A stretch of 61,768 bases of DNA from Clostridia bacterium. Its GTDB lineage: Bacteria; Bacillota; Clostridia; Oscillospirales; CAG-272. The stretch covers positions 1 through 61,768 of the forward strand of contig JAFTKJ010000019.1 of NCBI GenBank assembly GCA_017453305.1. Direction: 5' to 3'. Below, one piece after another: positions 15,909 through 24,988 of this stretch (its first letter is position 1; each line of letters starts with the position of its first letter). The position numbers and the translations under genes were made by a program. The notes beneath the pieces were generated by a model. That model worked only from the letters and a program-made list of their open reading frames with translations. It had not been told where the DNA came from and searched no databases.

Positions 15909-17096
15909 TCAGCAAGCAGTACCGCGCTTTGCCAAAAATTCATTGGCAAGCGATCTTGCCGCGCCGTCAAAGGCATAGATATCGTCTAATGAAAAGATTC
16001 TTGACGCATCCGGGAGCGCGTGAACGGTTTGCTCCACTACGTCAAAAATCCCCGTAAAGCTAAGCTTCTTCTCCAAAAAGGCGGCAACAGCCACCTCATT
16101 TGCAGCATTTAAAACAGCGGGAAATGCCCCACCGTTTTGGATGGCCTCAATTGCAAGAGGCAACAGAACAAACGTTTGCATATCGGGCTTTGCAAACGTC
16201 ATCGCACCTACTCGGGTCAAATCCAGGGACGGAATGACCGCGTCGGTACGTGCGGGGTGCGTCAAGGCATACTGCACGCACAAGCGCATATCGGGAACCG
16301 ACATCTGCGCGATCACGCTGTTATCAATATATTCGATTGCTGAATGCATTATGCTCTCGCGATGTACCAGAACCTCGATCTGCTCAGGCTTGACACCAAA
16401 CAAATGTACCGCCTCGATGACCTCAAAGCCCTTGTTCATCAACGTTGCGCTGTCAATTGTGATCTTGGCACCCATATTCCACGTGGGATGCGCCAAGGCG
16501 CGTTCGGGTGTAATGTCACCAAGCTCTTCCCTCTTCATTCCGTAAAAGGGTCCGCCGGAAGCGGTAAGCAGAATGCGCTTGATTTCGGTTTGTGCCCCGG
16601 ATCGCAGTGCTTGAAAAATGGCGCTGTGCTCGCTATCCACGGGCAAAATTTCGATGTTTTTGGCTTTTGCAAGTCTCATGACAAATTCGCCTGCACAAAC
16701 CAAGGATTCTTTATTGGCAAGCGCCAATTTCTTACCGGCACTCAAAACGGCGATTGTGGGACGCAAGCCCGCCTCACCAATGATGGAATTGAGCACGACC
16801 TCGCCGTCCTCATACGTCTCCGACGCCATTTCGCAAATGCCGTCGCTGCCTGCATAAACTTTGATATCGGTATCAGACAAGCGAGTGCGCAGATCTCTTG
16901 CGGCATCGCGGTCTGCCATGGCGCACGCACGCACGCGCAGGAATCGAGCCTGCTCCTCAATGCGCTTGACATTGCCATTTGCGGAAATTGCATTGACCCT
17001 GATTCCGTTTTGTCTTGCTACGTCGATTGCCTGCTCGCCCACGGAGCCCGTTGAGCCAAGGATGGAAATGGACGGATAATTTGGATTTTTGATCAT
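15909..17096 (-). CDS. dxr: 1-deoxy-D-xylulose-5-phosphate reductoisomerase
   Basis: A 395-residue first committed enzyme of the MEP pathway (DXP to MEP, NADPH-dependent). The N-terminal nucleotide-binding motif is ILGSTGSVGEQAI. The metal/substrate site is PVDSEHSAIFQ, with ASGGPF and HPTWNMGAKITIDSATLMNKG following. Length is standard. The start codon has GAGGTGATC just upstream. It lies 8 nt after cdsA and 18 nt before rseP within the pyrH operon. Confidence 0.97.
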   Translation of the reverse strand: MIKNPNYPSISILGSTGSVGEQAIDVARQNGIRVNAISANGNVKRIEEQARFLRVRACAMADRDAARDLRTRLSDTDIKVYAGSDGICEMASETYEDGEVVLNSIIGEAGLRPTIAVLSAGKKLALANKESLVCAGEFVMRLAKAKNIEILPVDSEHSAIFQALRSGAQTEIKRILLTASGGPFYGMKREELGDITPERALAHPTWNMGAKITIDSATLMNKGFEVIEAVHLFGVKPEQIEVLVHRESIMHSAIEYIDNSVIAQMSVPDMRLCVQYALTHPARTDAVIPSLDLTRVGAMTFAKPDMQTFVLLPLAIEAIQNGGAFPAVLNAANEVAVAAFLEKKLSFTGIFDVVEQTVHALPDASRIFSLDDIYAFDGAARSLANEFLAKRGTAC

Positions 17097-17104
17097 AGAT
17101 CACC

Positions 17105-17974
17105 TCAGAAAAAATCAAAGAAGGAGCTGAAGGATACCATTGCAATGGCAACCGCCAGGATGGAATCAAAGCGATCCAGCACACCGCCGTGCCCCGGGAA
17201 GAGCGAGCCGAAATCCTTGATACCGTAGGTGCGCTTGATATAAGACATCAAAAGATCACCGATCTGAGCAACAATTGCCGCCAGGAGACCACCAATGCCG
17301 AAAATCAGCAAATTTGCGCTGTACTCGGTAAAGTGGTGGCAAACCACACCGAACAAAACCATGACGATAACGCAGAAAATCGTACCGCCGATGCTTCCCT
17401 CTACGGTCTTTTTTGGAGAAACGTCCGGAATCAGCTTGTGCTTGCCGCCGCGTCCAAACAGAACGCCGCAAAAATACGCGAATACGTCGGTGATCCACGC
17501 GCCGATAAAGATGGCAAGGAATACGATTCTTCCGCCCGTTTCGTTGTCGTGCATAATAACGATCGAATTAAAGCCCATCAGGATGTAAAACGCAGTTGCA
17601 AAGAGCACGCATACGTCATTGAGCTTATATTTTCCGCGCGAGAAGGTCATGACCGTGAAAAAGTAGAGCAGGATCGCAATCATCAAAATACAGCCGTACT
17701 GTGCCAGGTGCTTTGCAGATGCGGGGGGTTCCCCATGCGCAAACAAGCTGCCGTGCGCCAAGAAGCGCGTAATAAACGGCAACGTTCCTGCTAATGCGTA
17801 CAAGGGTGCACCCAGCACAATCGACTTTTGCAAACCGATGCACCGCATCATTTCAAAAATCGCGACCACAGAGCACGCCGCGATGACCGCAGGCAACAAC
17901 GGTGTCCACGAAAAAATCAAAACAGGAATCAGAACGACCAAAACGATGGCTCCGGTGATGATCCGTTGTTTCAT
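17105..17974 (-). CDS. cdsA: Phosphatidate cytidylyltransferase
   Basis: A 289-residue multi-pass membrane enzyme making CDP-diacylglycerol for phospholipid synthesis. Eight or so hydrophobic segments are visible. The C-terminal family signature is present (FGSLFPGHGGVLDRFDS), as is the preceding SPKKTVEGSIGG. The start at 17974 is preferred over a longer frame because GAGGAG lies 4 nt upstream. Gene order uppS-cdsA-dxr-rseP is conserved across many Bacillota. Confidence 0.96.
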   Translation of the reverse strand: MKQRIITGAIVLVVLIPVLIFSWTPLLPAVIAACSVVAIFEMMRCIGLQKSIVLGAPLYALAGTLPFITRFLAHGSLFAHGEPPASAKHLAQYGCILMIAILLYFFTVMTFSRGKYKLNDVCVLFATAFYILMGFNSIVIMHDNETGGRIVFLAIFIGAWITDVFAYFCGVLFGRGGKHKLIPDVSPKKTVEGSIGGTIFCVIVMVLFGVVCHHFTEYSANLLIFGIGGLLAAIVAQIGDLLMSYIKRTYGIKDFGSLFPGHGGVLDRFDSILAVAIAMVSFSSFFDFF

Positions 17975-17987
17975 AGTCTCCTCCTTG

Positions 17988-18710
17988 TCACACGCCACCG
18001 TAGCGGCGCTTTCTGGAATAAAAGGCATCTACTGCCAAATCGACGTCCGCCGGCGAGAAATCGGGCCAAAGCACGTCGGTAAAATAGTATTCTGCATACG
18101 CAGATTGCCAAAGTAAAAAGTTGGAGGTGCGCAGATCTCCGCCCGTTCTTACAATCAGATCGGGATCGGGGCACTCCTTGGTGTAAAGATGCGCGGAGAT
18201 ATCCGCTTCACAGATCTCGTTTTTTCCTTCATGCAAAAGCGCCTTGCATGCGTGCACGATCTCTTCCCTACCCCCGTAGTTGATGGCAACGTTGAGTAAA
18301 AACGGCTTGTGCGCGGTCTCGCGCTCGATGCGTTCCATTTTTTCACGCAACGATTGCGGAAAAACGTCCAGGTTTCCAATAAAGCGGACGTGTACGTTAT
18401 CGTCCTTCATTTCCGCAAAGCAATCCCCGATATAATCGTCAAAAAGCTTCATAATAGCGTCCACTTCATTTTGAGGTCGCTTCCAATTCTCGGTTGAAAA
18501 AGCATAGACCGTCATATATTTAATTCCGATGCTTTCACAATAGCGACCGATCTTTTTAAAGGTTGCCGCCCCGTGCGTATGACCAAACTCGCGCGGCATT
18601 CCACGCTTTTGCGCCCACCTGCCGTTACCGTCCATGATAAAGGCAATATGCTGCAGTCGCTCGTCCACGCATACCTTTTTTTCAGCTTTTTGAGATTTTT
18701 TAAAAAACAT
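17988..18710 (-). CDS. uppS: Undecaprenyl diphosphate synthase
   Basis: A 240-residue cis-prenyltransferase making the C55 lipid carrier for peptidoglycan and wall polymers. It shows FIMDGNGRWAQKRG (Mg2+-binding Asp and FPP site), the YAFSTENWKRP segment, and the C-terminal RTGGDLRTSNFLLWQ. The start at 18710 is chosen because GGAG lies 6 nt upstream; an ATG four codons earlier has no ribosome site. It uses the isoprenoids supplied by dxr and ispG in the same operon. Confidence 0.97.
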   Translation of the reverse strand: MFFKKSQKAEKKVCVDERLQHIAFIMDGNGRWAQKRGMPREFGHTHGAATFKKIGRYCESIGIKYMTVYAFSTENWKRPQNEVDAIMKLFDDYIGDCFAEMKDDNVHVRFIGNLDVFPQSLREKMERIERETAHKPFLLNVAINYGGREEIVHACKALLHEGKNEICEADISAHLYTKECPDPDLIVRTGGDLRTSNFLLWQSAYAEYYFTDVLWPDFSPADVDLAVDAFYSRKRRYGGV

Positions 18711-18732
18711 TACACGCTCCATTGATGAACAT

Positions 18733-18772
18733 CAAGGGGTGCTTGAAGGCAATTACCCTGCCACACCCCTTG
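18733..18772. other. Stem-loop between frr and uppS
   Basis: 9-bp stem (CAAGGGGTG / CACCCCTTG) with a 22-nt loop and no T-tract. It may reduce read-through or stabilise the pyrH-frr message within the operon. Confidence 0.45.
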
Positions 18773-18779
18773 TCCATGC

Positions 18780-19334
18780 TCAAATTTGCATAATTTCCTT
18801 TTCTTTCTTGGAAGTGATATCGTCAACCAGCTTGATGTAGCGGTCGGTCAGATCCTGTACCGACTTCTCGCCTGCCTTTTGCTCGTCCTCGGTCATGGTG
18901 CCGTCCTTCTTCTGCTTTTTGATATCGTCGTTTGCATCTCTGCGGATGTTACGGATGGCAACGCGTGCCTCCTCACCCATCTTCTGGATCTGCTTTGCCA
19001 GAGTCCTACGGTGTTCCTCGGTCAAAGGCGGAAAAACAAGACGGATCACAGAACCGTCATCGACGGGGTTGATACCGATGTCGGATGCCTGGATCGCTTT
19101 TACCATTGCCTTGAGAGTGGAACGGTCGTAAGGAGTAATAGTGAGAGTCTTAGGATCGGAAACAGATACAGCCGCCATATCGGTCAGCTTGGTCTGAGAG
19201 CCGTAGTAATCAAAGGTCACCTTAGAAACGATCGCGCCGTTTGCCTGGCTTGCGCGAATGGTGGAGATATTGTTTTCATAAGCTGCAATGCTCTTTTGCA
19301 TTTTCTCTTCTGCGGGTTTTGTGTTGAATTTCAT
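18780..19334 (-). CDS. frr: Ribosome recycling factor
   Basis: A 184-residue RRF, which splits post-termination ribosomes together with EF-G. The three-helix-bundle domain and small beta domain are recognisable from YYGSQTKLTDMA, ITPYDRSTLKAM, VRLVFPPLTEEHR-type (here IRLVFPPLTEEHR) and VAIRNIRRDAND. ATG at 19334 is preferred to the in-frame TTG three codons earlier because AGGA would be only 2 nt from the TTG. Directly downstream of pyrH as in most bacteria. Confidence 0.97.
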   Translation of the reverse strand: MKFNTKPAEEKMQKSIAAYENNISTIRASQANGAIVSKVTFDYYGSQTKLTDMAAVSVSDPKTLTITPYDRSTLKAMVKAIQASDIGINPVDDGSVIRLVFPPLTEEHRRTLAKQIQKMGEEARVAIRNIRRDANDDIKKQKKDGTMTEDEQKAGEKSVQDLTDRYIKLVDDITSKKEKEIMQI

Positions 19335-19377
19335 AATTTTCAAAATCCTTTCTATGTAAGTTTTAAAGTAAGACGTC

Positions 19378-20088
19378 TCAGTTATGAATCGCGGTTCCTA
19401 CCGCCTCGCCCATGACGACGCGATAGATATTTTCGGGATCGGCAAGACCGAATGCATATCCGTTGATATTATTGTCCATGCAGAAGGTTGCGGAGGACAT
19501 ATCCAAAGCGCGAAGGTTTTGCTCGATGATTTGAAGATAGGTCAGATCGCTGTAACGGACGGCGTTAGGATCCAGCTTAGGATCTGCGCTGTAAATAGCA
19601 TCGATATTCTTTGCCATAAGGATGCAGTCTGCCTTGATTTCTGCCGCGCGAAGTGCCGCAGCAGTATCGGTGGAAAAGAACGGAATGCCAAGTCCGCCGC
19701 CAAAAATCACGACCTTACCGCTCTCCAGTGCTTCGATGGCGTCACGCGCCGTATAAACGTCGGCAAATGCCTTCATTTCTACTGCGGTCATGACCTTGGC
19801 TTGCATTCCAACACGCAAAAAGACATCTTGTAATGCCAAAGAATTGATAATTGTTGCAAGCATGCCCATGTGGTCGGCACGGCAATGATCCATACCGGTT
19901 CCCTGTCTGCCGCGCCAGATGTTTCCGGCTCCGACAATGATGGCAACCTGCACGCCGGCATCAACGCAACGCTTGATCTGTTTGGCAACCTGCTCGATAA
20001 AATCGAAATTGAGGATGCCACCCTTTTCCGCCGCCAATGCCTCGCCCGAAAGCTTGAGTAAAATGCGGTGATATTTCGGCTGATTCAT
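19378..20088 (-). CDS. pyrH: UMP kinase
   Basis: A 236-residue hexameric UMP kinase of the amino-acid-kinase fold (UMP to UDP). It shows LLKLSGEAL at the N-terminus, VGAGNIWRGR, and the nucleotide site GLGIPFFSTDTAAALRA. AAGGAG lies upstream of the ATG. It is first in the long operon pyrH-frr-uppS-cdsA-dxr-rseP-ispG-polC, directly after a promoter. The rpsB-tsf pair that precedes pyrH in many Bacillota is absent here. Confidence 0.97.
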   Translation of the reverse strand: MNQPKYHRILLKLSGEALAAEKGGILNFDFIEQVAKQIKRCVDAGVQVAIIVGAGNIWRGRQGTGMDHCRADHMGMLATIINSLALQDVFLRVGMQAKVMTAVEMKAFADVYTARDAIEALESGKVVIFGGGLGIPFFSTDTAAALRAAEIKADCILMAKNIDAIYSADPKLDPNAVRYSDLTYLQIIEQNLRALDMSSATFCMDNNINGYAFGLADPENIYRVVMGEAVGTAIHN

Positions 20089-20131
20089 AATTTTAGACTC
20101 CTTGAAACATAAAATATGTATATTCCTTTAT

Positions 20132-20160
20132 ATTGTACTACATATTTTTGGTTTTGTAAA
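20132..20160 (-). promoter_or_regulatory. Sigma-A promoter of the pyrH-polC operon
   Basis: TTTACA, 17-nt spacer, TACAAT on the minus strand. The only clear promoter seen for the 11-kb operon. Confidence 0.75.
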
Positions 20161-20223
20161 CACCTTTTTTGTAAACAAATCATTTTTTTGCCGTTTTTTT
20201 CACATGTTTTTTAATTTTTTTGC

Positions 20224-20252
20224 TTGACTTTAAACTGATTTTATGGTAGCAT
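20224..20252 (+). promoter_or_regulatory. Sigma-A promoter of lipoprotein gene
   Basis: TTGACT, 17-nt spacer, TAGCAT, diverging from the pyrH promoter. Confidence 0.65.
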
Positions 20253-20303
20253 AATAATTGACCGGTTGGTCCAATCATTCATTCTATAAAGGAGAGTAAG
20301 TTC

Positions 20304-20741
20304 ATGAAAAAAGTCATTGTATGTATTTTGGCACTGTTTTTTACGCTTGGCTTGTTTGGATGCGACAAAAATGATCTTCCCGATTCTCCGACAATGAATG
20401 AATTGGAAAAATGGGTTTGTGAAGAATGGACGGAAATAACAGAGTTTAAGGTTTTATACGTCAAAATCTTGTATATGCAATCGGACACCAAGGATACTTT
20501 AGAGCACAAGCCTAACAGCATCCTGCTAAAGGCTTCCTACACAGCAGTCGGAGAAGAACAGGCAAAAGAATTCACCTTCAATATTCGGACGTATGCTGAA
20601 TGCATGACGCTTTACAACAGCAATAACGACTACGTTGTTTACAACATCGAAACGGAAAACGGAGCTCTTGTGACCGATATCACGCAGGGGGCATTTGACG
20701 TAATCAAGACTGCCATCCAACAGGCTTGGCAGTGTTATTAG
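20304..20741 (+). CDS. Putative lipoprotein, unknown
   Basis: A 145-residue secreted lipoprotein: MKK start, hydrophobic stretch, lipobox LFGC with Cys20 predicted to be lipidated. The mature region (about 125 residues) has no motif I recognise and looks like a small mixed alpha/beta domain. GGAGAG precedes the ATG, its own promoter lies 50 nt upstream and a strong hairpin follows. It is not part of the neighbouring operons. Confidence 0.75.
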   Translation: MKKVIVCILALFFTLGLFGCDKNDLPDSPTMNELEKWVCEEWTEITEFKVLYVKILYMQSDTKDTLEHKPNSILLKASYTAVGEEQAKEFTFNIRTYAECMTLYNSNNDYVVYNIETENGALVTDITQGAFDVIKTAIQQAWQCY

Positions 20742-20756
20742 ACCATACAGAATAGA

Positions 20757-20797
20757 ATGGGGCTGTCTTGAAAACGGTATTTTCAAGACAGCCCCAT
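20757..20797. terminator. Terminator hairpin between convergent genes
   Basis: Perfect 18-bp stem (ATGGGGCTGTCTTGAAAA / TTTTCAAGACAGCCCCAT), loop CGGTA. Weak T-tracts, but the stem separates the convergent lipoprotein and DUF5107-like genes. Confidence 0.75.
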
Positions 20798-20805
20798 AGA
20801 TTTGA

Positions 20806-23800
20806 TTATTCAACGTACAGCTTTGCGATCAATTGGTCGTTATTGAGCATATAGCTCTCGCGCATGCGCGCCTCCGCTTCCTCACGGTTTCCAAGATAGC
20901 TTTCGCACAGTCCCGTCAGATAGAGCCAACGTGCGCGGCGGAGCTTTTTGGGATCGTCTACAAAGGACATAAAGAAGGGGGTGGTGGCAAAGAAGCCGTT
21001 ATCCTTGACGTCGATCATTGCCTCCCAGCGGCGGCGGTACTCGGTGATCAGCTTACGGCTGTGAAGCGGCATACCGAGGCGATCAAAGGAAAGCGCCTGA
21101 TAATACGGCAATTCACCAAGGTGCATATTGCTGAAATACTCGATCTCCGTCTCACTGATATAGCGATAGATCGCCTCTGCTTCTTCCTTGTTACCCAGCT
21201 TTTCGTGACAGATTGCCGCATAGTAGCGTAGAGGAATGCGCTTGCAATGATTCCAGATTCCTGCTCCCAAGCTTTGCGGAAGAATCTGACCGCATCGCAA
21301 AAGCTCCAGCGCCTTGGCAAAGTCCCCTGCCTTCATTGCTTGAATTCCCATAGCAAGATATGCAAACATATATTGGTCGGCAATGGCGTGCTCGCCACCC
21401 TCGCAGGGAACGAAAGCGTGGGAGAGGAGCGTGTCGATCGCTTTTTGATACTCCCCTGCCTGGTTATAGGATTTTGCAAGCTCGGTCAACACGTCGTCGC
21501 GCGTGACGGAATGCGATTGGATCAAGTCGATCTTCTCCTTTGGATTGCATCCGAGCTTGTTCATCAGGACCACAGTTTCGTACAAAAGTGCCTCGTCCTC
21601 GGGGCGTGTCTGTAAAAGGTTGCGCATGATCTCCAACGCCTCGTTTTCTTTTCCGAGGTGACTGAAATAGGCAACGGCAAGATTGCGCTTGGCGATATAG
21701 GAATGCGTGCACGTCTGCCACAGCTCTGCCGCGCGGCGGTACTCACGTTGGTGGTACAACATGCAACCCAAGAGCATCCTGCATTCCTCGTTTCCACTTT
21801 GCTCCATGCCCCACGCAAGAGCCTCTGCCTCAATACGGCGAACGGGATACGTGGGACCGATCTCGGCACTGTCAAGCAGGTCGAGATCCCCCGTCGCCTC
21901 TCCACACATGGCTCCGTAATAGGCACGCATGCAACAAACGATAAAATACGCAAACTGCGGACGCTGTGCGATCAAGTCGTCAAGGAGTGCTTTGGCATCG
22001 GCGTAGCGTCCCATAGCGTCAAAGTCCGAGGCGAGATCGAGACATGTCTGCGCAGGATCGCTTTGCATAGCGGAATAGAAATCTGCCTTTTTTGCAAGAT
22101 AGCGCATCATCTGATCCAGGGGATCGGACGCCAAAACCGCGTCGCAAATGCGGTCTGCGGCATCATTTTCGCCCAATTCGCGGTGCGAAATAACCAAAAC
22201 AGCATGCGCCAGGGAGTTTTTGTTGCCGTACTCCAGCGCCCACTCCGCATGGCGGATCGCCTCGCGATAGTCGCGCTTGCGAACGTCCAGAACAGCGACA
22301 CGCGTCATTGCCTTTGCCACACAATCGGCTGCAAACGCCGCTTTGTAATAATGGTCGTACGCACGCTTAAAGTCTTTCATTGCCTCCAAGATCTGCGCAT
22401 GTACATAGTACACCTCGCCGCTGATCGGGTGGGCGTTATACTGACAGGTTGCCGCCAATGCGCGCTTGGAATATTCAAGCGCATCCTGCAGATGATTGAG
22501 GCTGTACTCGTAACGTGCCATGGCGATCAAGGAAGGAATATGATTGATCTCGCGCTTGAGCGCTTCCTTCCAATACGCATCGGGCTTGGTGGCGGGATCG
22601 CGGTACTGATCTACGTGAACGCCTGCCAGATACAACTCCTGCGCAGAGGTCATTTTTGCCGCCTCGGGCATATCGGTAATCACATCGGGCATGTTGTATT
22701 CGTCAAAGCTTTGTTCCGTATATGCGGCGATTTCAGCACCGTTTTCGTCGGTGATCTCCACGGAGACAAATACAGGGATCTTGCCGATACTCCACTTGTA
22801 GGCACGATCCGGAGTGAGAGCTTCTGTCACGTCCAGATAGATGCTTTCCCCATCAAATACCCTGACGTGTGCGTTTGGATACGCCTTGCAGACCTGCAAA
22901 TGCAGCTTTGCGAGAGAGCTTTGACGATCGATGCGAAACGCCGCGTTCAGGTTTGCAAAGGTGGGAGTACCGATTTCAAAAATAGGATACCAATATTGCG
23001 AAAATTGCTTTGTCTCATAGGGGGCAAGCCAAGAAAAATCGGGCTGATTGTCCGAATATGAGCCTGCCATCAGCTCGGCATACTGCCCGTCGGTATCGGT
23101 CAGGGCATTCTCCCAGGACTTGGAGAGCTGACCGTACGCCCACGTAAACATCTTTTTTCCGGGGGATACGTGATGGTCACCGATGTGGACGACACCGCAA
23201 CGCTTGCCGTGGTCGTATCCGCCAAAGAAATCGTAGTCGGAAGCTGATGCAAAATAGGACGTTGCCTCACGCGTGTTTTTGTGGAAGGAGATATCGCGAG
23301 CCTCCTTCATCGGGATGCCGTTGTAAACACCGTTGCCCGCAATGGGGTATGTGGTACGCGACTTGAGATAATGGAAGTTGACGTATTTGACGTCCTGCGG
23401 AAAGAAGATCTGATACTCCTCGTTGACGGGAACCGCCGCGTTCTCCCACCACAAAAAGGAATGCGGAAGATTCGTGCGGTTATAAAGACGCATTCTCGTT
23501 TCAAAAAAGCGCTCGCCCGGGCGCAGAACGATACTGAAGGCGCCCTTCATGCGGTCGATGGGATCATGCTCGGAAAGATGGCAGATTGCACTGCCATCCT
23601 CGCATTCCTCTATGTGAAAATCACACGCCATGTAGCCCGATGCACGGTGATGAAAGGGCCAGTTGAACTCTACGCCGCCCGAGATCCAGGAGCCAAGGAC
23701 ACCGATAAGTGCAGGCTTAATGACATGCTGCTTGTAAAAGAAGTCGTAGCCCGTGATCTTATCGGTCGCGCTGTAAATTCTGCCGCCGATCTCGGGCAGG

Positions 23801-24015
23801 ATCACCACGCTGACGTATTCGTTTTCCAAACGGACGGCGATATATTCCTTGTCGACACGGTGCTCGCGGTCTACCCTTGCCACAATCTTGTTGGGGTACG
23901 GATTTCCGGAACTGCGCTGGTGTACGCGGTTCTCGGCAAACATTGGGAGCTCCTCGCGCGGCGGCTCCTCATACGTTGGCAGGATCAGCTTTTCGATTTT
24001 TGCGACTACTTTCAT
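20806..24015 (-). CDS. DUF5107-like domain / TPR-repeat protein
   Basis: A 1069-residue cytoplasmic protein without signal peptide. The N-terminal third (about 35-340) matches the DUF5107 pattern: VRLENEYVSVVILPEIGGR, then DFFYKQHV and GGVEFNWPFHH, a beta-sandwich related to galactose-mutarotase-like domains that bind sugars. The remaining two thirds (about 480-1069) are helical repeats of TPR type, for example ALEYSKRALAA and EAEAIYRYIS. Proteins of this layout are found in carbohydrate-use loci; the substrate is unknown. The start at 24015 has AGGAAG 6 nt upstream; an earlier ATG does not. The divergent AraC regulator next door probably controls it. Confidence 0.8.
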   Translation of the reverse strand: MKVVAKIEKLILPTYEEPPREELPMFAENRVHQRSSGNPYPNKIVARVDREHRVDKEYIAVRLENEYVSVVILPEIGGRIYSATDKITGYDFFYKQHVIKPALIGVLGSWISGGVEFNWPFHHRASGYMACDFHIEECEDGSAICHLSEHDPIDRMKGAFSIVLRPGERFFETRMRLYNRTNLPHSFLWWENAAVPVNEEYQIFFPQDVKYVNFHYLKSRTTYPIAGNGVYNGIPMKEARDISFHKNTREATSYFASASDYDFFGGYDHGKRCGVVHIGDHHVSPGKKMFTWAYGQLSKSWENALTDTDGQYAELMAGSYSDNQPDFSWLAPYETKQFSQYWYPIFEIGTPTFANLNAAFRIDRQSSLAKLHLQVCKAYPNAHVRVFDGESIYLDVTEALTPDRAYKWSIGKIPVFVSVEITDENGAEIAAYTEQSFDEYNMPDVITDMPEAAKMTSAQELYLAGVHVDQYRDPATKPDAYWKEALKREINHIPSLIAMARYEYSLNHLQDALEYSKRALAATCQYNAHPISGEVYYVHAQILEAMKDFKRAYDHYYKAAFAADCVAKAMTRVAVLDVRKRDYREAIRHAEWALEYGNKNSLAHAVLVISHRELGENDAADRICDAVLASDPLDQMMRYLAKKADFYSAMQSDPAQTCLDLASDFDAMGRYADAKALLDDLIAQRPQFAYFIVCCMRAYYGAMCGEATGDLDLLDSAEIGPTYPVRRIEAEALAWGMEQSGNEECRMLLGCMLYHQREYRRAAELWQTCTHSYIAKRNLAVAYFSHLGKENEALEIMRNLLQTRPEDEALLYETVVLMNKLGCNPKEKIDLIQSHSVTRDDVLTELAKSYNQAGEYQKAIDTLLSHAFVPCEGGEHAIADQYMFAYLAMGIQAMKAGDFAKALELLRCGQILPQSLGAGIWNHCKRIPLRYYAAICHEKLGNKEEAEAIYRYISETEIEYFSNMHLGELPYYQALSFDRLGMPLHSRKLITEYRRRWEAMIDVKDNGFFATTPFFMSFVDDPKKLRRARWLYLTGLCESYLGNREEAEARMRESYMLNNDQLIAKLYVE

Positions 24016-24032
24016 TTTTTTCTTCCTTTCGG

Positions 24033-24061
24033 TTGACATTTGGATGTAAATCTGTTATGAT
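24033..24061 (+). promoter_or_regulatory. Sigma-A promoter of araC-family gene
   Basis: TTGACA, 17-nt spacer, TATGAT. It lies over the ribosome-binding region of the divergent DUF5107-like gene, so binding of the regulator here could affect both genes. Confidence 0.75.
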
Positions 24062-24145
24062 ATAATTATAAGCAAAAAAGGCTTTGGAATCTATATGCAA
24101 TCGTATTGAATTTTTACGAAATCTTACTGTATCGGAGATGTAAAA

Positions 24146-24940
24146 TTGAATTTGGAACACTCACTCCCCAAAAACGTAGTGTGCGGATATTTTGATTGTT
24201 CGGAATTTGCCAATTTAACGCTTTCCCCTCGCCGTCAACGCACGCGCTTTGAAATTGAATTTTACCTTTGCGACGGAAAAGGACTTTATTCCAATGAAAA
24301 CGTATGGTCCATCCGAAAAAATCACATTTTGATCGGCAAGCCGGGAGACGTTTGCAACCACGATTTGCCCTTTCGAACAAAGTTTTTAAAATTTGAGGCG
24401 GATGGAGCACTTGCCGATCGTTTGATGGAAGCCACCCCCTATTTTTGCCCTTCGCATCCGTTTGAGACCGAAGAGCTGCTGGACGCCCTGATCGCCATGC
24501 ACTCCTCCCCCGAGCTTGATATGTATGCGTTTTACGGAAAATTACTTTCTTTGCTGGCTCTCGTCCTGCAGGATTCCAAAGCGAGCAGCAACGCGCAAAC
24601 ACCCTATGACGAGGTGATTTTGCGTGCAAAGGGGTATATGGAGCAAAACCTTTCCAAGCAGATTCGATTGAGCGATATCGCAAGCTCTGCTTCGCTCAGC
24701 CCAAGCTATTTTCACAGTATGTTTACCGCCGCCTGCGGTATAACACCGCACGATTATCTTTTGGGATGCCGCATCCGTGCCGCTAAGCATTTGCTTGCCG
24801 TCACCTCCCTTTCCATTGGTGAAATTGCCGAGCAATGCGGATTTGGAACACAGCAGTACATGAATTACATCTTTCGAGAAAAGGTTGGAGAGTCGCCGGG
24901 GCGCTGTCGCCGCGCGTTCCGACAAGATTATTTGAAATAA
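24146..24940 (+). CDS. AraC family transcriptional regulator
   Basis: A 264-residue regulator with an N-terminal cupin-like sensor (about 1-145) and a C-terminal AraC/XylS double helix-turn-helix (about 160-262): IRLSDIASSASLSPSYFHSM for the first, SIGEIAEQCGFGTQQYMNY for the second. It starts with TTG, 8 nt after GGAG; the ATG in between runs straight into a stop codon. Transcribed divergently from the DUF5107-like/TPR gene, which is the likely target; the inducer is probably a carbohydrate (inference from family). Confidence 0.88.
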   Translation: MNLEHSLPKNVVCGYFDCSEFANLTLSPRRQRTRFEIEFYLCDGKGLYSNENVWSIRKNHILIGKPGDVCNHDLPFRTKFLKFEADGALADRLMEATPYFCPSHPFETEELLDALIAMHSSPELDMYAFYGKLLSLLALVLQDSKASSNAQTPYDEVILRAKGYMEQNLSKQIRLSDIASSASLSPSYFHSMFTAACGITPHDYLLGCRIRAAKHLLAVTSLSIGEIAEQCGFGTQQYMNYIFREKVGESPGRCRRAFRQDYLK

Positions 24941-24978
24941 AAAAGGATTTGAGATCTGCTTGGATCTCAAATCCTTTT
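24941..24978. terminator. Bidirectional terminator between araC-type gene and prmA
   Basis: Perfect 16-bp stem (AAAAGGATTTGAGATC / GATCTCAAATCCTTTT) with T-rich ends on both strands. Confidence 0.92.
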
Positions 24979-24988
24979 TCGTATCATT

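Noticed and set aside
21658-23061. 467-codon plus-strand frame opposite the DUF5107-like gene
   Set aside because: Shadow frame without ribosome site or domain.
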